The notes: a model not told the origin generated them from the letters alone. A stretch of 64,000 nt of DNA from Methylocella sp. (GCA_037200525.1 JBBCGG010000001.1:3712501-3776500); one strand, 5' to 3'; shown: positions 1-12,196, counted from the first letter of the stretch. Numbers and translations: made by a program.

Positions 1-1
1 A

Positions 2-130
2 ATCGATCAATGGCGCGCCGCGATTGCCCGCGCCGCCCAAACGGCCCCAAAACTCCGCCGAGGCGCGCGCAGTGAAATCGCGCTGGGCAGAGGCGAATTC
101 AAACAAGCGCTCGAAGACCGTCGCTCATAA
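2..130 (+). CDS. C-terminal end of an unidentified protein (partial)
   Basis: The frame is open from the window edge to a TAA at 128-130 and gives about 42 residues, rich in Ala and Arg and ending in EDRRS. The composition looks coding rather than random, but nothing identifies a family. The 5' part lies outside the window, so the product cannot be named. It could also be a chance open frame in GC-rich DNA. Confidence 0.35.
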   Translation: MDQWRAAIARAAQTAPKLRRGARSEIALGRGEFKQALEDRRS

Positions 131-228
131 CGCCGCTGTGGCGCATAGGCAACAGTCTCGTGCGTCTAAAGCTTAGCGCCTCTTTCCCGCCACACTCCGC
201 TAGCAAGGTCATTGCGGGGGAGGTGCTT

Positions 229-876
229 ATGCTGCGCATTCTATCTGGCGTTATAATCGCCTCGCTAACCTATTCGGTCGCTTTCGCCGATCCCGCCGAG
301 CGGCCCAAAAACTATGACGACTTTATCGCGCATCAAGCGCAGATGCATGGCGTTCCCGAACCGCTCGTCCATCGCATCGTGAAGCGGGAAAGCCGCTATA
401 ATCCAAAGCTCGTTCATAATCGTTGTTATGGTCTGATGCAGATCAAATACGCCACCGCGCGCGCAATGGGCTATAAGGGCGCGCCGTCGGGCCTGCTCGA
501 TCCGCAAATCAATATGACCTACGCCATTCCCTATCTCTCCAACGCATACAAGGTCGCCGAGGGCGATGAAGACCGCGCCGTAGCGCTTTTCGCCGGCGGC
601 TATTATTACGTGGCAAAAAAGAAGAACATGCTGGACGCATTGCGAACAGCGTCCTCTCCGCCTCTCACGCCGGAACCCGCGGCCCTTCCGCCGTCCCCGC
701 CGCCGCCCCCCAACCCGCTTGCGGGCCTGTTGTCGTTCCTCGCCGGCCCCGCAGAAGCGGCACAGGCCCAACCATCGCAACAGGTCAGCGCGGCGATCGA
801 GCCGGCCTCCCCCGCCGCAGGCTCCGGAGACGTGATGGCGACGCAAGCGGGCCCGGCGCTCCAGGCGCAAAAATAG
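229..876 (+). CDS. Secreted lytic transglycosylase, SLT domain
   Basis: Peptidoglycan lytic transglycosylase predicted to cleave glycan strands in the periplasm. The product is 215 residues. An N-terminal signal peptide ends near the AFA-D junction. The SLT core follows, with the catalytic-Glu motif KRESRYNP and then YGLMQIKYATARAMGY, as in Slt/MltC/EmtA-like enzymes. The C-terminal 70 residues are Pro/Ala-rich and look disordered, perhaps a wall-spanning linker. I chose the ATG at 229 because a GGGGGAGG ribosome site precedes it and the signal peptide begins there. An upstream in-frame ATG at 160 would place about 23 residues before the hydrophobic stretch. The gene stands alone, ahead of the RND efflux genes. 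Confidence 0.85.
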   Translation: MLRILSGVIIASLTYSVAFADPAERPKNYDDFIAHQAQMHGVPEPLVHRIVKRESRYNPKLVHNRCYGLMQIKYATARAMGYKGAPSGLLDPQINMTYAIPYLSNAYKVAEGDEDRAVALFAGGYYYVAKKKNMLDALRTASSPPLTPEPAALPPSPPPPPNPLAGLLSFLAGPAEAAQAQPSQQVSAAIEPASPAAGSGDVMATQAGPALQAQK

Positions 877-1152
877 AGCGCCCGGCTCCCGCCCCGACTA
901 GCTGTTGAGAACCCGCGCTCCAGCGAAAAGCGGCAATCCAGCGAGATCGAATCAAAACAACAGAGTGTTGCGGTATTGCTATCGCTTTTTCTGTAAAACG
1001 TGGAAATACTCTATCGTCCTTCGGTCCGCGGTTCGACATCCTTGGTAGAGAGCTTCGTTTTGCCCCGATCAGCGCTGTCTCTTAAGGCAGGGCGTTGCGC
1101 CATCGCCCCTGCAATTCGGCAAATCCGATCGCCTGGCGGTCACGCCCTCAAT

Positions 1153-2322
1153 GTGGCGAGGCTCGCCGGCTCCGCCGCGATCGCTCTGACGGTGCTTTGG
1201 TTCGCCCCAGCCGCTTACGCGCAAACCCCGGACGGTCCGCCGTCCGTTGGCGTCGCCCGGGTCGAACTGAAACCGATCACGGAAACCAGCCAGTTCAACG
1301 GCCGCGTCCAAGCCATTAACAGAGTCGACATCGTCGCTCGGGTAACGGCGTTTCTGGATCAAGTCGATTTCCGCGACGGCGCCGAAGTCAAAAAAGGCGA
1401 TGTGCTCTATCGGCTCGAGCGCGGACCGTTCGAAGCCGACCTCCAGGCCAAGACCGCAATCGTGCAGCAATTCCAGGCGCAATTGGAAAATGCGAACATA
1501 CAACTCGACCGCGCGCAAAAGTTGGTGACGACGCAGGCCGGAGCGCAGGCGACCGCCGACACCGCCCTGGCGACTCAGCGCAGTTTTGCCGCCCAATTGC
1601 TGGGCGCGCAGGCCAACGAAGAGTTTTCCCAAATCAACCTCGATTACACGATCATCGCTTCGCCGATTGACGGAAAAATTGGGCGGACGGCGGTGACGCC
1701 CGGCAATGTCGTCACCCCGAGCAGCGGCGTTCTCGTCACTGTCGTTGGACAGGACCCGATGCATGTCCTGTTTCCCGTCGCCGTCCGCACTTTGCTCTCG
1801 CTGCGCGAGCGTTACGCCCCGCTCGGCGGCTTCGACGCGATCGTGGTCCGCCTGGGGCTGCCGGATGGCCGCATCTATAATCAAGCCGGCAAACTCGATT
1901 TCGTCGATAACACCGTCCAAATAACCACGGACACGGTTATGGTCCGGGCCGTTATCCCGAATCCGCCTCTGCCGGTGAAATCCACGTCTGGCGGAACTCT
2001 CCGCGAATTGACCGATACGGAATTTGTCAGCGTCAATCTTGAGGGCGTGCACCCTGTCGAGATTCTCGCCGTGCCGCGCGCGGCGATCCTGTCCGATCAG
2101 CAAAGCGACTATGTCTATGTGGTCGACAAGGACGGTAAGGTTCAACGGCAGAACGTCAAGCTTGGCCAATCGACGCCGACGACGGCTTCGGTGGTTAGCG
2201 GACTGAAAGTCGGAGATCTCGTCGTCGTCGAAGGATTGCAGCGCGTGCGGCCTGGATTGCTGGTTTCAGCCGGCCCCGCGACGCCGCCGCCGACTCCGCC
2301 GGAGCCCGGAATGACGAAGTAG
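1153..2322 (+). CDS. RND efflux periplasmic adaptor (membrane fusion protein)
   Basis: Periplasmic adaptor subunit of an AcrA/MexA-type tripartite efflux pump. It links the inner-membrane RND transporter to an outer-membrane channel. The product is about 389 residues. It has a signal peptide ending at AYA-Q, with no lipobox, so it is probably not lipid-anchored. Next come the first lipoyl half (NGRVQAINRVDIVARV), an alpha-hairpin, the second lipoyl half (IASPIDGKIGRTAVTPGNVV), a beta-barrel and the membrane-proximal domain. I prefer the GTG at 1153, at the start of the signal peptide. The open frame extends up to a GTG at 1000, but that extension does not look like protein. The RND transporter gene starts 27 bases downstream. 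No outer-membrane factor or local regulator is present. Confidence 0.88.
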   Translation: MARLAGSAAIALTVLWFAPAAYAQTPDGPPSVGVARVELKPITETSQFNGRVQAINRVDIVARVTAFLDQVDFRDGAEVKKGDVLYRLERGPFEADLQAKTAIVQQFQAQLENANIQLDRAQKLVTTQAGAQATADTALATQRSFAAQLLGAQANEEFSQINLDYTIIASPIDGKIGRTAVTPGNVVTPSSGVLVTVVGQDPMHVLFPVAVRTLLSLRERYAPLGGFDAIVVRLGLPDGRIYNQAGKLDFVDNTVQITTDTVMVRAVIPNPPLPVKSTSGGTLRELTDTEFVSVNLEGVHPVEILAVPRAAILSDQQSDYVYVVDKDGKVQRQNVKLGQSTPTTASVVSGLKVGDLVVVEGLQRVRPGLLVSAGPATPPPTPPEPGMTK

Positions 2323-2349
2323 CCGACGATTTATTTGTGGGGCGAACGA

Positions 2350-5300
2350 ATGATTTCTTCGGTTTTCGTCGACCGGCCGAGACTGGCGATAGTGATTGCC
2401 ATCGTCATCACCATCGCGGGCGCGCTCGCCCTGTTCCGCATTCCCCTGTCGCAGTTTCCCGATATTGTGCCGCCGCAAGTTCAAGTAACGGCGAGCTATC
2501 CAGGCGCCTCAGCGGACGTGGTTGAAACCACAGTCGCCCAGCCGCTCGAAGCCCAGATGGTCGGCGTCGACAAAGCAATTTACATGAAGTCGACCAGCGG
2601 CAACGACGGCAGCTATAATCTGACCGTCAGCTTCGATCTCGGGACCGATCCCGATATCGACACCGTCAACGTCAACAACAGGGTCCAGACGGCGCTGGCG
2701 CAATTGCCGGACACCGTCACGCATCAAGGCCTCACGGTGCAGAAACGCTCCTCGGCGATTTTGCAGTTCATGATGCTCTATAGCGACAATGGCAAACAAG
2801 ACCCCCTCTTCATCACCAATTATGCGACAATCAATGTGCTCGACGAATTGTCGCGCACGCCGGGCGTCGGGCAGGCCTCGCTGTTCGGCAACCTCAAATA
2901 TTCGATGCGCATCTGGTTCGACGTGCAGAGGCTGATCAGCCTCAATTTGGCGCCGTCGGATGTCGCGAACGCCATTCAGTCTCAGAACGTGCAAGCCCCC
3001 ATCGGCCGCATTGGCGCACGGCCGATCCCTGACGATCAACAATTCCAGATGAATCTGCAAACTCAGGGCCGCCTGACTACGTCCGATCAATTCGGCAACA
3101 TTGTCCTGCGCGCCAATCCCGACGGCTCCTTCGTGCGCATTCACGATGTCGCGCGCGTCGAGATCGGCGCTCAGAACATGGATAACGAAAGCCGTCTGTC
3201 CGGCAAGCCGGCTGTGGCGATCGGGATTTATCTCGCGCCGGGAGCCAACGCCGTTCAAACAGCGGCGGCCGTTCAGAAAACTCTCGCCAAAGTGGCGGTT
3301 CGCTTTCCCGAAGGTTTGAAGTCGAAGGTCGTCTATGATTCGACGACCTTCGTGATGGACACGATCCAGGAGGTGCTGAAGACCATCGGCGAGGCCTTCG
3401 TTCTCGTCGTCATCGTCGTGTTCTTCTTTCTTGGGACGGTGCGCGCCACCATCATTCCCGCGATCGCAGTTCCGGTCAGCCTGATCGGCGCATTCGCGGT
3501 GCTTCTTGCCGTCGGCTATTCGGCCAATACGGTTTCGCTTCTAGCCCTCGTCCTCGCCATCGGCATTGTCGTTGATGACGCTATCGTCGTCGTGGAGAAC
3601 GTTGAGCGCGTGATGGAGGAAGAGCCGGAGCTTTCTCCAGCTGCCGCAACCAAGAAGGCGATGGCGCAGATCACGGCGCCGATCATCGCGATCACGCTGG
3701 TGTTGCTGTCAGTGTTCGTGCCGATCGCATTCATCCCGGGCGTGTCCGGCCAATTGTTCCAGCAATTTGCGGTCACGATCAGCGTCGCTATGCTGATCTC
3801 GGCGTTGAATGCGCTGACCTTGTCCCCCGCGTTATGCGCCTTGGTGTTGCGTCCGGGCGGACACAGGGGAGGCATTCTTGGGCGAGTGCTTCGCGCGATC
3901 GACGCGACGCGAGACGGCTACGGGCGCGTCGTGAAGTTTCTGGTGCGCCATGCGGTTCTCGGGCTCGTCGTCGTCGTCATTTGCGCTGTGGGCATTTTCA
4001 GCCTCTCGTCGCGCACGCCGGTCGGTTTTCTGCCGGAAGAAGATCAAGGAGCTTTCTTTTTATCGATTCAGTTGCCGGATGGAGCGTCCGTCCAGCGCAC
4101 AAGCGACGCGATGAAGAAAGTCGAAAAGCTTTTGCTCGATATGCCGCAGATGCAGGACACATTTTCCATCATCGGCTATTCGCGGCTCGATGGCGTCAGC
4201 GAACCCAACGCCGGATTCATCGTGGCGAAGCTGAAACCGTTCGCCGACCGGCCGACCGTTGCGGACTCGGCGCAGGCTCTGATCGCCAAGGTCACGCGCG
4301 AGGCGGCGGAAATCCGGACCGCGTCGGTGATCGCCTTCAATCTGCCGCCGATCATCGGCCTTTCAACCACCGGCGGATTCGAATATCAGCTCGAGGGCCT
4401 TGAAGGGCAAGACCCATCCACGATCGCCAGCGTCATGCAGGGCATGATCGCGGCGGCGAACCAGGACCCCGCGCTCACCCGGGTATTTTCAACGTTCACG
4501 GCCACCAACCCATCGATCTTTCTCGATATTGATCGCGATAAGGCGCAAGCTCTCGGCATCAACATCGCCGATATATTCAACTCTCTGCAGTCGACGCTGG
4601 GCGGATCCTATATCAACGATTTCAATCTTTTCGGCCGCACCTGGCAGGTCAATATTCAGGGCGAGGCAGCCGATCGCAGCGATCTTTCATCGATCTGGCA
4701 GATTTATGTGCGCAACAAATCCGGCGGGATGGCGCCAATGGCCTCGCTCGCCTCCATGCGGACGGTGCTGGGCCCGCAAGCAATCACGCGCTATAACAAT
4801 TATCGTTCGGTCACGATCAACGGCTCGCCAGCGCCAGGCGTCTCATCGGGCGGCGCGCTTGCGGCGATGGACGCTCTCTCCCGTAAAACGCTGCCTCCGG
4901 GCTATACGTTCGAATGGACCGGCACCGCTTTCCAGGAGCACGAAGCCTCAGGCCAAACCGGAACGATTCTCACGCTCGCGCTGCTCTTCGCCTTCCTGTT
5001 TCTCGTCGCTCTTTATGAAAGCTGGATTATTCCGATCCCGGTGCTCATGTCGGTCTCGGTCGCCGTACTTGGATCATTTGTCGGCATTCTCATTTCGGGA
5101 TTGTCGCTCGATCTCTATGCGCAGATCGGTCTCGTCGTGCTGATCGCTTTGGCGGCGAAAAACGGCATTCTGATTGTTGAATTCGCCAAGGACCAGCGCG
5201 AAGGAGGCATGGATATTCGCGACGCCGCTGTCCTTGGCGCTCGGATGCGGTTTCGCGCCGTCATGATGACATCTATCGCATTCATTCTCGGCCTGCTGCC

Positions 5301-5490
5301 GCTGGTCATCGCCCATGGCGCAGCGCAGATCAGTCGACGCGGCGTCGGCACTCCGGTATTTTCTGGAATGATAGCCGCTAGCGCGATTGGCATCTTTCTG
5401 ATTCCGATGCTTTACGTCACCTTCGAGTCGCTGCGCGAATTGAAATGGAAGACGAAGCCAAAACAGCCGATCACCCATGATGCAGCGTAG
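2350..5490 (+). CDS. RND (HAE1) multidrug efflux transporter, inner-membrane subunit
   Basis: Proton-driven AcrB/MexB-family exporter of hydrophobic compounds, of 1,046 residues, the usual length. It starts with the family signature [16 protein letters not shown] at TM1. The porter domain contains [24 protein letters not shown]4 carries the proton-relay Asp pair in [16 protein letters not shown]. The second half repeats the fold, with EEDQGAFF and a C-terminal TM block containing [14 protein letters not shown]. The ATG at 2350 fits family N-termini and has GGGG upstream; a TTG five codons earlier is less likely. It follows the adaptor gene and overlaps the next gene (MltB-like) by 14 bases. 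The substrate cannot be read from the sequence. Confidence 0.95.
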   Translation: MISSVFVDRPRLAIVIAIVITIAGALALFRIPLSQFPDIVPPQVQVTASYPGASADVVETTVAQPLEAQMVGVDKAIYMKSTSGNDGSYNLTVSFDLGTDPDIDTVNVNNRVQTALAQLPDTVTHQGLTVQKRSSAILQFMMLYSDNGKQDPLFITNYATINVLDELSRTPGVGQASLFGNLKYSMRIWFDVQRLISLNLAPSDVANAIQSQNVQAPIGRIGARPIPDDQQFQMNLQTQGRLTTSDQFGNIVLRANPDGSFVRIHDVARVEIGAQNMDNESRLSGKPAVAIGIYLAPGANAVQTAAAVQKTLAKVAVRFPEGLKSKVVYDSTTFVMDTIQEVLKTIGEAFVLVVIVVFFFLGTVRATIIPAIAVPVSLIGAFAVLLAVGYSANTVSLLALVLAIGIVVDDAIVVVENVERVMEEEPELSPAAATKKAMAQITAPIIAITLVLLSVFVPIAFIPGVSGQLFQQFAVTISVAMLISALNALTLSPALCALVLRPGGHRGGILGRVLRAIDATRDGYGRVVKFLVRHAVLGLVVVVICAVGIFSLSSRTPVGFLPEEDQGAFFLSIQLPDGASVQRTSDAMKKVEKLLLDMPQMQDTFSIIGYSRLDGVSEPNAGFIVAKLKPFADRPTVADSAQALIAKVTREAAEIRTASVIAFNLPPIIGLSTTGGFEYQLEGLEGQDPSTIASVMQGMIAAANQDPALTRVFSTFTATNPSIFLDIDRDKAQALGINIADIFNSLQSTLGGSYINDFNLFGRTWQVNIQGEAADRSDLSSIWQIYVRNKSGGMAPMASLASMRTVLGPQAITRYNNYRSVTINGSPAPGVSSGGALAAMDALSRKTLPPGYTFEWTGTAFQEHEASGQTGTILTLALLFAFLFLVALYESWIIPIPVLMSVSVAVLGSFVGILISGLSLDLYAQIGLVVLIALAAKNGILIVEFAKDQREGGMDIRDAAVLGARMRFRAVMMTSIAFILGLLPLVIAHGAAQISRRGVGTPVFSGMIAASAIGIFLIPMLYVTFESLRELKWKTKPKQPITHDAA

Positions 5491-6694
5491 GCAATCAGCG
5501 GCCGCGCTCGCGTGCTTTTTTATCCTGCTGGCGCTGGTTCTTTGCTGGTCCCATCCGGCCAGCGCGCTTGAGCCAGACGACGCAGGCTTCCAAAATTTCT
5601 TGCAATCCATTTGGCCGCGCGCGCAAGCGCAAGGCATTCGGCGCGAGACTTTTGATGCGGCGGTCAAGGATCTAACTCCCGATCCTGCCTCGCTCTCGGC
5701 CTCGGTCAAGCAGGCTGAATTCGACAAGCCGCTCAGCTCCTATCTAAAGGAAGCCGCGTCAGCCGCGCGCGTCAGCCGCGGCCGCGTCGCTTTCAAACAA
5801 TGGCGGGCGGAATTGGCGCAAATCAGCGAACGCTTCGGCGTTCCGGCCGAGATCGTCGTGGCGGCATGGGGTCTTGAGACCGACTTCGGAGCGGCAAAAG
5901 GCGGCAAGGACGTCATCCGCTCCTTGGCGACCTTGGCCTATCGGCGCCAGGATCGCCCCTTGTTCCTCGGCGAGTTGGTCGCCGCGCTGGTGATCCTCGA
6001 CAAGGGCTTCGTCCCCCGAGCGACATTGAAAGGGTCTTGGGCGGGAGCGATGGGCGATCCGCAGTTCATTCCCTCGGCCTATCTCAAATATGCAGTCAGC
6101 TTCGCCGGATCGGCCCCGGCCGACATTTGGGACAGGCCGCAAGATAGCCTAGCCTCGATCGCCAATTTCCTACGCCAATCCGGATGGCGTCCCGGCGCGC
6201 CCTGGGGCATGGAGGTCGTTCTCCCCGCAAAATTCGACTTCGCCTCCCTGCGTCGCAGCTTCGCGGATTTTGCCGCGCTCGGCGTCGTCAACGCGGATGG
6301 GAGCCCGTTACGCGCAACGGGCGAGGCGACCTTGTTCCTGCCTTCGGGCGCCGCGGGGCCAGCTTTTCTTCTGTCGGAAAATTACTGGGTTCTCAAAGCC
6401 TATAATAATTCGGATTCCTATGCACTCTCCCTGAGCTTGCTTGCCGATCGCATCAATGGCGCATCCGATTTGCGCGGTCATTGGCCAGCGGGAGAGACTT
6501 TTTTGAGCCGCACCGAAAAGAGCGAGATCCAGCGTCAGCTCGAAAAACGCGGGCTCTATCATGGCTCGATTGACGGCCGCTTCGGGCAGGCCTCGCGCGA
6601 CGCCATTCATGATTACGAGGTCGGCGCGAAAATCGCTCCTGCTGATGGCTATGGTTCGGCTGAGGTTTTGCGCCGGCTGACGCAAGGCCAATAA
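5477..6694 (+). CDS. Lytic murein transglycosylase, MltB-like, with C-terminal PG-binding domain
   Basis: Periplasmic lytic transglycosylase of the MltB/SltB (GH103) type, 405 residues. A signal peptide ends near SALE. The catalytic segment [13 protein letters not shown] holds the presumed catalytic Glu, and [16 protein letters not shown] is the second family signature. Residues from about 340 on form a PG_binding_1 domain ([22 protein letters not shown]). The gene overlaps the RND transporter by 14 bases, which suggests translational coupling. The link between efflux and wall cleavage is only positional. It converges on tgt with a 15-base gap. Confidence 0.92.
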   Translation: MMQRRQSAAALACFFILLALVLCWSHPASALEPDDAGFQNFLQSIWPRAQAQGIRRETFDAAVKDLTPDPASLSASVKQAEFDKPLSSYLKEAASAARVSRGRVAFKQWRAELAQISERFGVPAEIVVAAWGLETDFGAAKGGKDVIRSLATLAYRRQDRPLFLGELVAALVILDKGFVPRATLKGSWAGAMGDPQFIPSAYLKYAVSFAGSAPADIWDRPQDSLASIANFLRQSGWRPGAPWGMEVVLPAKFDFASLRRSFADFAALGVVNADGSPLRATGEATLFLPSGAAGPAFLLSENYWVLKAYNNSDSYALSLSLLADRINGASDLRGHWPAGETFLSRTEKSEIQRQLEKRGLYHGSIDGRFGQASRDAIHDYEVGAKIAPADGYGSAEVLRRLTQGQ

Positions 6695-6709
6695 GATGCC
6701 GCCCGGCGT

Positions 6710-7858
6710 TCAATCGCCATCCGCGCTGCTCTCGCCGCCCTCTTCGCCGTTTCGCCAAGCTGATTTCGTTTCGGCGTAAAAATCGCCGAAGCGGCCGGCG
6801 GCGATGGCGCCACGCATCCCCGCCATCAGATCCTGATAATAGGCGAGGTTGATTTCGGTCAGCAGCATCATGCCAAGGATCTCGCCCGACTTTACGAGGT
6901 GATGCAAATAGGCGCGGGAATATTTTCGCGCGGCGGAGCAAGACGACAGAAGATCCACTGGCGCGCGGTCGTCCGCATGGCGGGCATTGCGCAGATTGAG
7001 TTTTCCCGCGCGCGTGTAGGCGAGGCCGTGGCGGCCGGCGCGCGTCGGCATCACGCAATCAAACATATCGATCCCGCGCCGCACCGCCTCGATAAGATCA
7101 TCGGGGGCGCCAACGCCCATGAGATAGCGCGGCTTGGTCTCCGGCAGCTTTGGCAGCGCGCATTCGATCATGGCCAGCATGACCTCTTGCGGCTCTCCAA
7201 CGGCGAGGCCGCCAAGCGCATATCCCTCGAACTCCATGCCGGCCAGCGCCCTGGCGCTCTCAAGCCGCAGCGCCTCCGAGGCGCCGCCCTGCACGATCCC
7301 GAACAGCGCGCGACCAGGCTTGGCCGCAAAGGCGGCCCGCGAGCGCTCCGCCCAACGCAGCGACAACAGCATGGCGCGGCGCGCCTCCGCCTCCTCGCAG
7401 GGGAGTTTTACGCATTCGTCGAATTGCATCTGGATATCGGCGCCGAGCAGATCTTGAATCTGCATCGAGCGCTCCGGCGTCAGAACATGCCGCGCGCCAT
7501 CGATATGCGATTGAAAGGTCACGCCGTTTTCGTCGAGTTTTCTCAGCTTGGCGAGCGACATGACCTGAAAGCCGCCGGAATCGGTAAGGATCGGTCCTGG
7601 CCAATTCATGAATTCGTGCAGGCCGCCCAATTCGGCGATGCGCTCGGCCCCAGGGCGCAGCATCAGATGATAGGTGTTGGCCAGCACGATATCGGCGCCG
7701 AGCGCTTTGACCGCTTCGGGATGCATCGCCTTGACGGTCGCCGCCGTACCGACCGGCATGAAGGCGGGCGTGCGGATCGTTCCGCGCGGCGTTGTGATCG
7801 CCCCGGCGCGCGCCTGCCCGTCTTGGGAGGCCGCCTTGAAACTGAAAGCGTCAGTCAT
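6710..7858 (-). CDS. tgt: Queuine tRNA-ribosyltransferase (TGT)
   Basis: Exchanges G34 of GUN-anticodon tRNAs for preQ1 in queuosine synthesis. The product is 382 residues. It has the substrate-pocket motif [11 protein letters not shown] and the nucleophile segment FDCVMPTR with its catalytic Asp. The C-terminal SRAYLHHL block follows. Oddly, the segment that normally carries the zinc ligands Cys-x-Cys-x2-Cys reads [13 protein letters not shown], so only one of the three cysteines remains, although the later ENxxxY-like helix and His region are present. The gene is the second of a queA-tgt pair, and its ATG overlaps the queA stop by four bases. The fold and catalytic residues look intact, so I call it functional. 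Confidence 0.95.
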   Translation of the reverse strand: MTDAFSFKAASQDGQARAGAITTPRGTIRTPAFMPVGTAATVKAMHPEAVKALGADIVLANTYHLMLRPGAERIAELGGLHEFMNWPGPILTDSGGFQVMSLAKLRKLDENGVTFQSHIDGARHVLTPERSMQIQDLLGADIQMQFDECVKLPCEEAEARRAMLLSLRWAERSRAAFAAKPGRALFGIVQGGASEALRLESARALAGMEFEGYALGGLAVGEPQEVMLAMIECALPKLPETKPRYLMGVGAPDDLIEAVRRGIDMFDCVMPTRAGRHGLAYTRAGKLNLRNARHADDRAPVDLLSSCSAARKYSRAYLHHLVKSGEILGMMLLTEINLAYYQDLMAGMRGAIAAGRFGDFYAETKSAWRNGEEGGESSADGD

Positions 7859-8952
7859 GCTTTATGGAGGTCCAAGGCTGGAAACAAAAGACAGGCGTCG
7901 CCATAGCTATAGAAGCGATAATGTTCCGCGATGGCGTGGCGATAGGCGGCTTGCATCGTCTCAAGGCCGGAGAAAGCCGCGACCAGCATGAATAGCGTCG
8001 ATCGCGGCAGATGGAAATTGGTCAACAGCGCATCGACCGCCTTGAACTTGTATCCGGGCGTAATGAAGATCGACGTGTCGCCGGAAAAAGCTGCTACGGC
8101 GCCGTTTGACCGCGCCGCGGATTCGAGAATCCGAAGGCTGGTGGTGCCGGCGGCGATAATGCGCCGGCCCGCTGCGCAGGCGCGGTTCAGCGCCTCGGCG
8201 GTTTCGGCGCCGACCTCGCCCCATTCAGCATGCATTTTGTGGTCGGCGGTGTCGTCGACTTTCACTGGCAGGAACGTCCCGGCCCCAACATGCAGCGTCA
8301 CCCGCTGGATGTCGACGCCCCGCGCGGAAATGGCCGCGATGAGGGGCGGCGTGAAATGAAGACTGGCCGTTGGGGCCGCCACCGCACCGGAACGCCGGGC
8401 GAACAGCGTTTGATAGTCCCGCGCGTCGCTTTCGTCGATGCGGCGCTTGCCCGAGATATAAGGCGGCAGAGGCATTTGCCCGATTCGCTCGATCGCTTGA
8501 TCAAGCAAAGCCCCAGACAGTAAAAAGCCGAGCGCGACCTCGCCATTCTCGCCTTTTTCGACGACTTCGGCCTCAAGAGATTCGTCGCGAGCCGCGCCTC
8601 CGCCGACCGCGCTGAATGAAATGATCTCGCCCAGCTTGAGTTTTTTCGCCGGCCGCACGAAAGCCCGCCAAAGGGCAGACCCTTCGCGTTTATGCAAGGT
8701 CGCCTCAATCCGTGCGCTAGCTTCTCCGCGAACGCGGCCGCCTTGCAAGCGGGCGGGGATCACGCGCGTATCATTGACGACGAGAACGTCGCCGGGCGAA
8801 AGCAAGTCCGGCAGGTCGCGGACGCCGCCATCTTCCAATGCCGGCACGCCGGAGGGACGCACGACAAGCAACCGAGCTGCATCGCGCGGTTCCGCCGGGC
8901 GCAACGCGATGCATGCGTCCGGCAGTTCAAAGTCGAAGAGATCTACACGCAT
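7855..8952 (-). CDS. queA: S-adenosylmethionine:tRNA ribosyltransferase-isomerase
   Basis: Transfers and isomerises the ribosyl group of SAM onto preQ1-tRNA to make epoxyqueuosine, one step after TGT. The product is 365 residues, slightly longer than the E. coli enzyme. It opens with [29 protein letters not shown]. Family motifs [26 protein letters not shown]-type [12 protein letters not shown] and [13 protein letters not shown] are all present. It is translationally coupled to tgt by a four-base ATGA overlap. The upstream gap to the cyclophilin gene is 82 bases, so the unit could be part of a longer minus-strand operon. Confidence 0.96.
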   Translation of the reverse strand: MRVDLFDFELPDACIALRPAEPRDAARLLVVRPSGVPALEDGGVRDLPDLLSPGDVLVVNDTRVIPARLQGGRVRGEASARIEATLHKREGSALWRAFVRPAKKLKLGEIISFSAVGGGAARDESLEAEVVEKGENGEVALGFLLSGALLDQAIERIGQMPLPPYISGKRRIDESDARDYQTLFARRSGAVAAPTASLHFTPPLIAAISARGVDIQRVTLHVGAGTFLPVKVDDTADHKMHAEWGEVGAETAEALNRACAAGRRIIAAGTTSLRILESAARSNGAVAAFSGDTSIFITPGYKFKAVDALLTNFHLPRSTLFMLVAAFSGLETMQAAYRHAIAEHYRFYSYGDACLLFPALDLHKA

Positions 8953-9034
8953 AAGACTCCGAGCCTACTTCAAAAGGCCGGCTCGTTCCTTAAGTCCTCG
9001 GCCGAGCAACTGGCCCAATGGCAGCCCAAAACGC

Positions 9035-9490
9035 CTAGCTTATTGTCGCGCTGATGATTTTGTCGGGATCGCGCACGGGCTCGCCGCGCTTGATTTTGTC
9101 GACATTCTCCATGCCCGAGGTCACTTTCCCCCACACTGTATATTGCCTGTCAAGGAAGCGGGCGTCTTTGAAGACGATGAAAAACTGCGAATTGGCGGAA
9201 TTCGGGTCCTGCGCGCGCGCCATGGAAACGACGCCGCGCACATGCGGCTCCGCATTGAACTCGGCCTTGAGATTGGGATATTTCGAGCCGCCTGTGCCGG
9301 TGCCATGCGGGCAGCCGGTCTGCGCCATAAAACCGTCAATGACGCGGTGGAAGACAATGCCGTCGTAAAACTTCTCTTCGACGAGCTTCTTGATATGGGC
9401 GACGTGGCCCGGCGCGAGATCAGGCCGCATGGCGATCACCACGGGGCCTTGCGTCGTCTCTAAAGTAAGCGTGTTACCAGCTTCCGACAT
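9035..9490 (-). CDS. Cytoplasmic cyclophilin-type peptidyl-prolyl isomerase
   Basis: Catalyses cis-trans isomerisation of prolyl bonds. The product is 151 residues without a signal peptide, so it is cytoplasmic (PpiB-like). The active-site Arg lies in FHRVIDGFMAQTG, followed by GTGTGG, SMARAQDPNSANSQFFI and the usual closing strand. The ATG at 9490 is preceded by AGGAG six bases away, which decides the start over an in-frame ATG five codons upstream. It lies beside a second, exported cyclophilin gene, suggesting an old duplication with split localisation. Confidence 0.93.
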   Translation of the reverse strand: MSEAGNTLTLETTQGPVVIAMRPDLAPGHVAHIKKLVEEKFYDGIVFHRVIDGFMAQTGCPHGTGTGGSKYPNLKAEFNAEPHVRGVVSMARAQDPNSANSQFFIVFKDARFLDRQYTVWGKVTSGMENVDKIKRGEPVRDPDKIISATIS

Positions 9491-9717
9491 GCGGAACTCC
9501 TGCATTGGAAAGGGGCGTTGCGAAGCCGATGTCGGTTCGCGGTGAGGATGCGCCGCGTCATAAACGAGACTCGACGCGCTTGCCCGAATGAGCGCACTTG
9601 CGATTTTAGTTCAGGATCAATCTGTTCGATGCAATAGCCGATGCGCGGGCCGGGGTAAACCGTCTCCGCGCCGGCTGGCGCGGCGGCAGCCTTGGCCCCG
9701 CCCGCGCCTAAGCGATC

Positions 9718-10290
9718 TTATTTCTTGCTCGGCGCGGCGGCGTCCGCGGCGATCTGCATCTTGATGATCTTGTCGGGCGCGGTGACGGTTCCGTTGTCGG
9801 TTTTCGATCCCTTCTTGATCTTGTCGACGACATCCATGCCAGAGACGACTTGGCCGACGACGGTATATTTATTGTTGAGGAAGGAAGCATCGCCAAGGCA
9901 GATGAAGAATTGCGAATTGGCGGAATCGAGGTCCTGCGAACGCGCCATTCCAATCGTGCCGCGCTTGAACGGCTCTGCGGAAAATTCGGCCTTGAGATTG
10001 GGCAGATCGGACCCGCCCATCCCGGTGCCGGTCGGATCGCCGGTCTGCGCCATGAAGCCGTCGATGACGCGATGGAAGACGATCCCGTCGTAGAAACCGC
10101 GCTTGGTCAAGGCCTCGATCTGCGCCACGTGCTTCGGCGCAAGGTCAGGCCGCAGCGCGATGGTGATCCGGCCGTCTTTGGTGTCGAGATAGATAGTATT
10201 TTTCAGGTCTTGCGCGGGAGCCGCGGCCCCGACGTTGGCGACCAAGGCGAGAGCCAAGCCAAAACCCATGATCAATCGTTGAAGCGTCAT
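9718..10290 (-). CDS. Periplasmic cyclophilin-type peptidyl-prolyl isomerase
   Basis: Prolyl isomerase of 190 residues with an N-terminal signal peptide (MTLQRLIMGFGLALALVANV) ending near AAA-PAQ, so it is probably periplasmic like PpiA. Core motifs FHRVIDGFMAQTG, GTGMGGSDLPNLKAEF and ANSQFFICLGD are intact. The start at 10290 has GGAAGG just upstream; a longer open frame begins at 10320. The C-terminus carries an Ala/Lys tail. It follows coaD by 32 bases and precedes the cytoplasmic cyclophilin gene by 227 bases on the same strand. Confidence 0.93.
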   Translation of the reverse strand: MTLQRLIMGFGLALALVANVGAAAPAQDLKNTIYLDTKDGRITIALRPDLAPKHVAQIEALTKRGFYDGIVFHRVIDGFMAQTGDPTGTGMGGSDLPNLKAEFSAEPFKRGTIGMARSQDLDSANSQFFICLGDASFLNNKYTVVGQVVSGMDVVDKIKKGSKTDNGTVTAPDKIIKMQIAADAAAPSKK

Positions 10291-10322
10291 TAGATTTCCT
10301 TCCCGAAGGATGAGCGGCAAGC

Positions 10323-10826
10323 TTATTGAATCGCCTGCCGTTTGAGAGCTAGAGCGTGGATGACCGCGTCCGGCACGAAGCTCGACACGTCGCCGCCCAT
10401 GCCGGCGATCTGCCGCACCAATGTCGCGGCAATGTGACGTACGGACGGGGAGGCGGCGAAAAACACTGTCTTGATCTCGGGCGCCATGGCTGCATTCATG
10501 CTCGCCATTTGCATTTCATAGTCAAAATCAGAGCCGTCGCGGAGGCCGCGCACCATGATTTGCGCGCCGGCTGTGCGCGCCGCCTCGATCGCGAGGCCTG
10601 AGAAAACGCGCACCGAGAGTCCGCAGGATCGCGCCGACAGCAAATCATGACAGGACTGCTTGATCAGCGCCGCGCGTTCTTCAAAGCTGAATAACGGCGT
10701 CTTGCCAGGGTGCGAGCCAATGCCGACGACAAGCTCGTCGCAGATCCGCGCCGCGCTTTCAATCACGTCGACATGACCATTGGTCAAAGGGTCGAAAGAG
10801 CCGGTATAGATCGCGACGCGCGCCAT
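10323..10826 (-). CDS. coaD: Phosphopantetheine adenylyltransferase
   Basis: Fourth step of coenzyme A synthesis: 4'-phosphopantetheine plus ATP gives dephospho-CoA. The product is 167 residues, the family length. The nucleotidyltransferase motif [11 protein letters not shown] is at residues 8-18. Other marks are [13 protein letters not shown] and the ISSxxVR-like segment [13 protein letters not shown]. The ATG at 10826 gives the standard N-terminus [11 protein letters not shown] and has GGAAAG upstream; an extension to 10874 looks spurious. Another CoA gene, coaBC, lies in this window at about 44.8 kb. CoaD and the exported cyclophilin probably share a transcript. Confidence 0.96.
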   Translation of the reverse strand: MARVAIYTGSFDPLTNGHVDVIESAARICDELVVGIGSHPGKTPLFSFEERAALIKQSCHDLLSARSCGLSVRVFSGLAIEAARTAGAQIMVRGLRDGSDFDYEMQMASMNAAMAPEIKTVFFAASPSVRHIAATLVRQIAGMGGDVSSFVPDAVIHALALKRQAIQ

Positions 10827-10958
10827 GCCATCTTTCCAGAGCCGCCTGAACCGAAGAACCGCAGAGTTCTCCAATCAGGACTATAGGTGACAGAGATCAG
10901 GAAGCGATATTCGGTTCAGTCTTGGCGATAATGCTCACCCGCGTGAACTGCGGAGCGG

Positions 10959-12146
<1,188 letters not shown>

Positions 12147-12196
12147 TCAATCGCCGTCGCCGCCAAACGCCGGAATTTCCGGCGTCGGAGACGGGC

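Noticed and set aside
1069-2169. A 366-codon minus-strand frame inside the efflux adaptor gene
   Set aside because: It is antisense to a clear membrane fusion protein and is Arg/Asp-rich without motifs.
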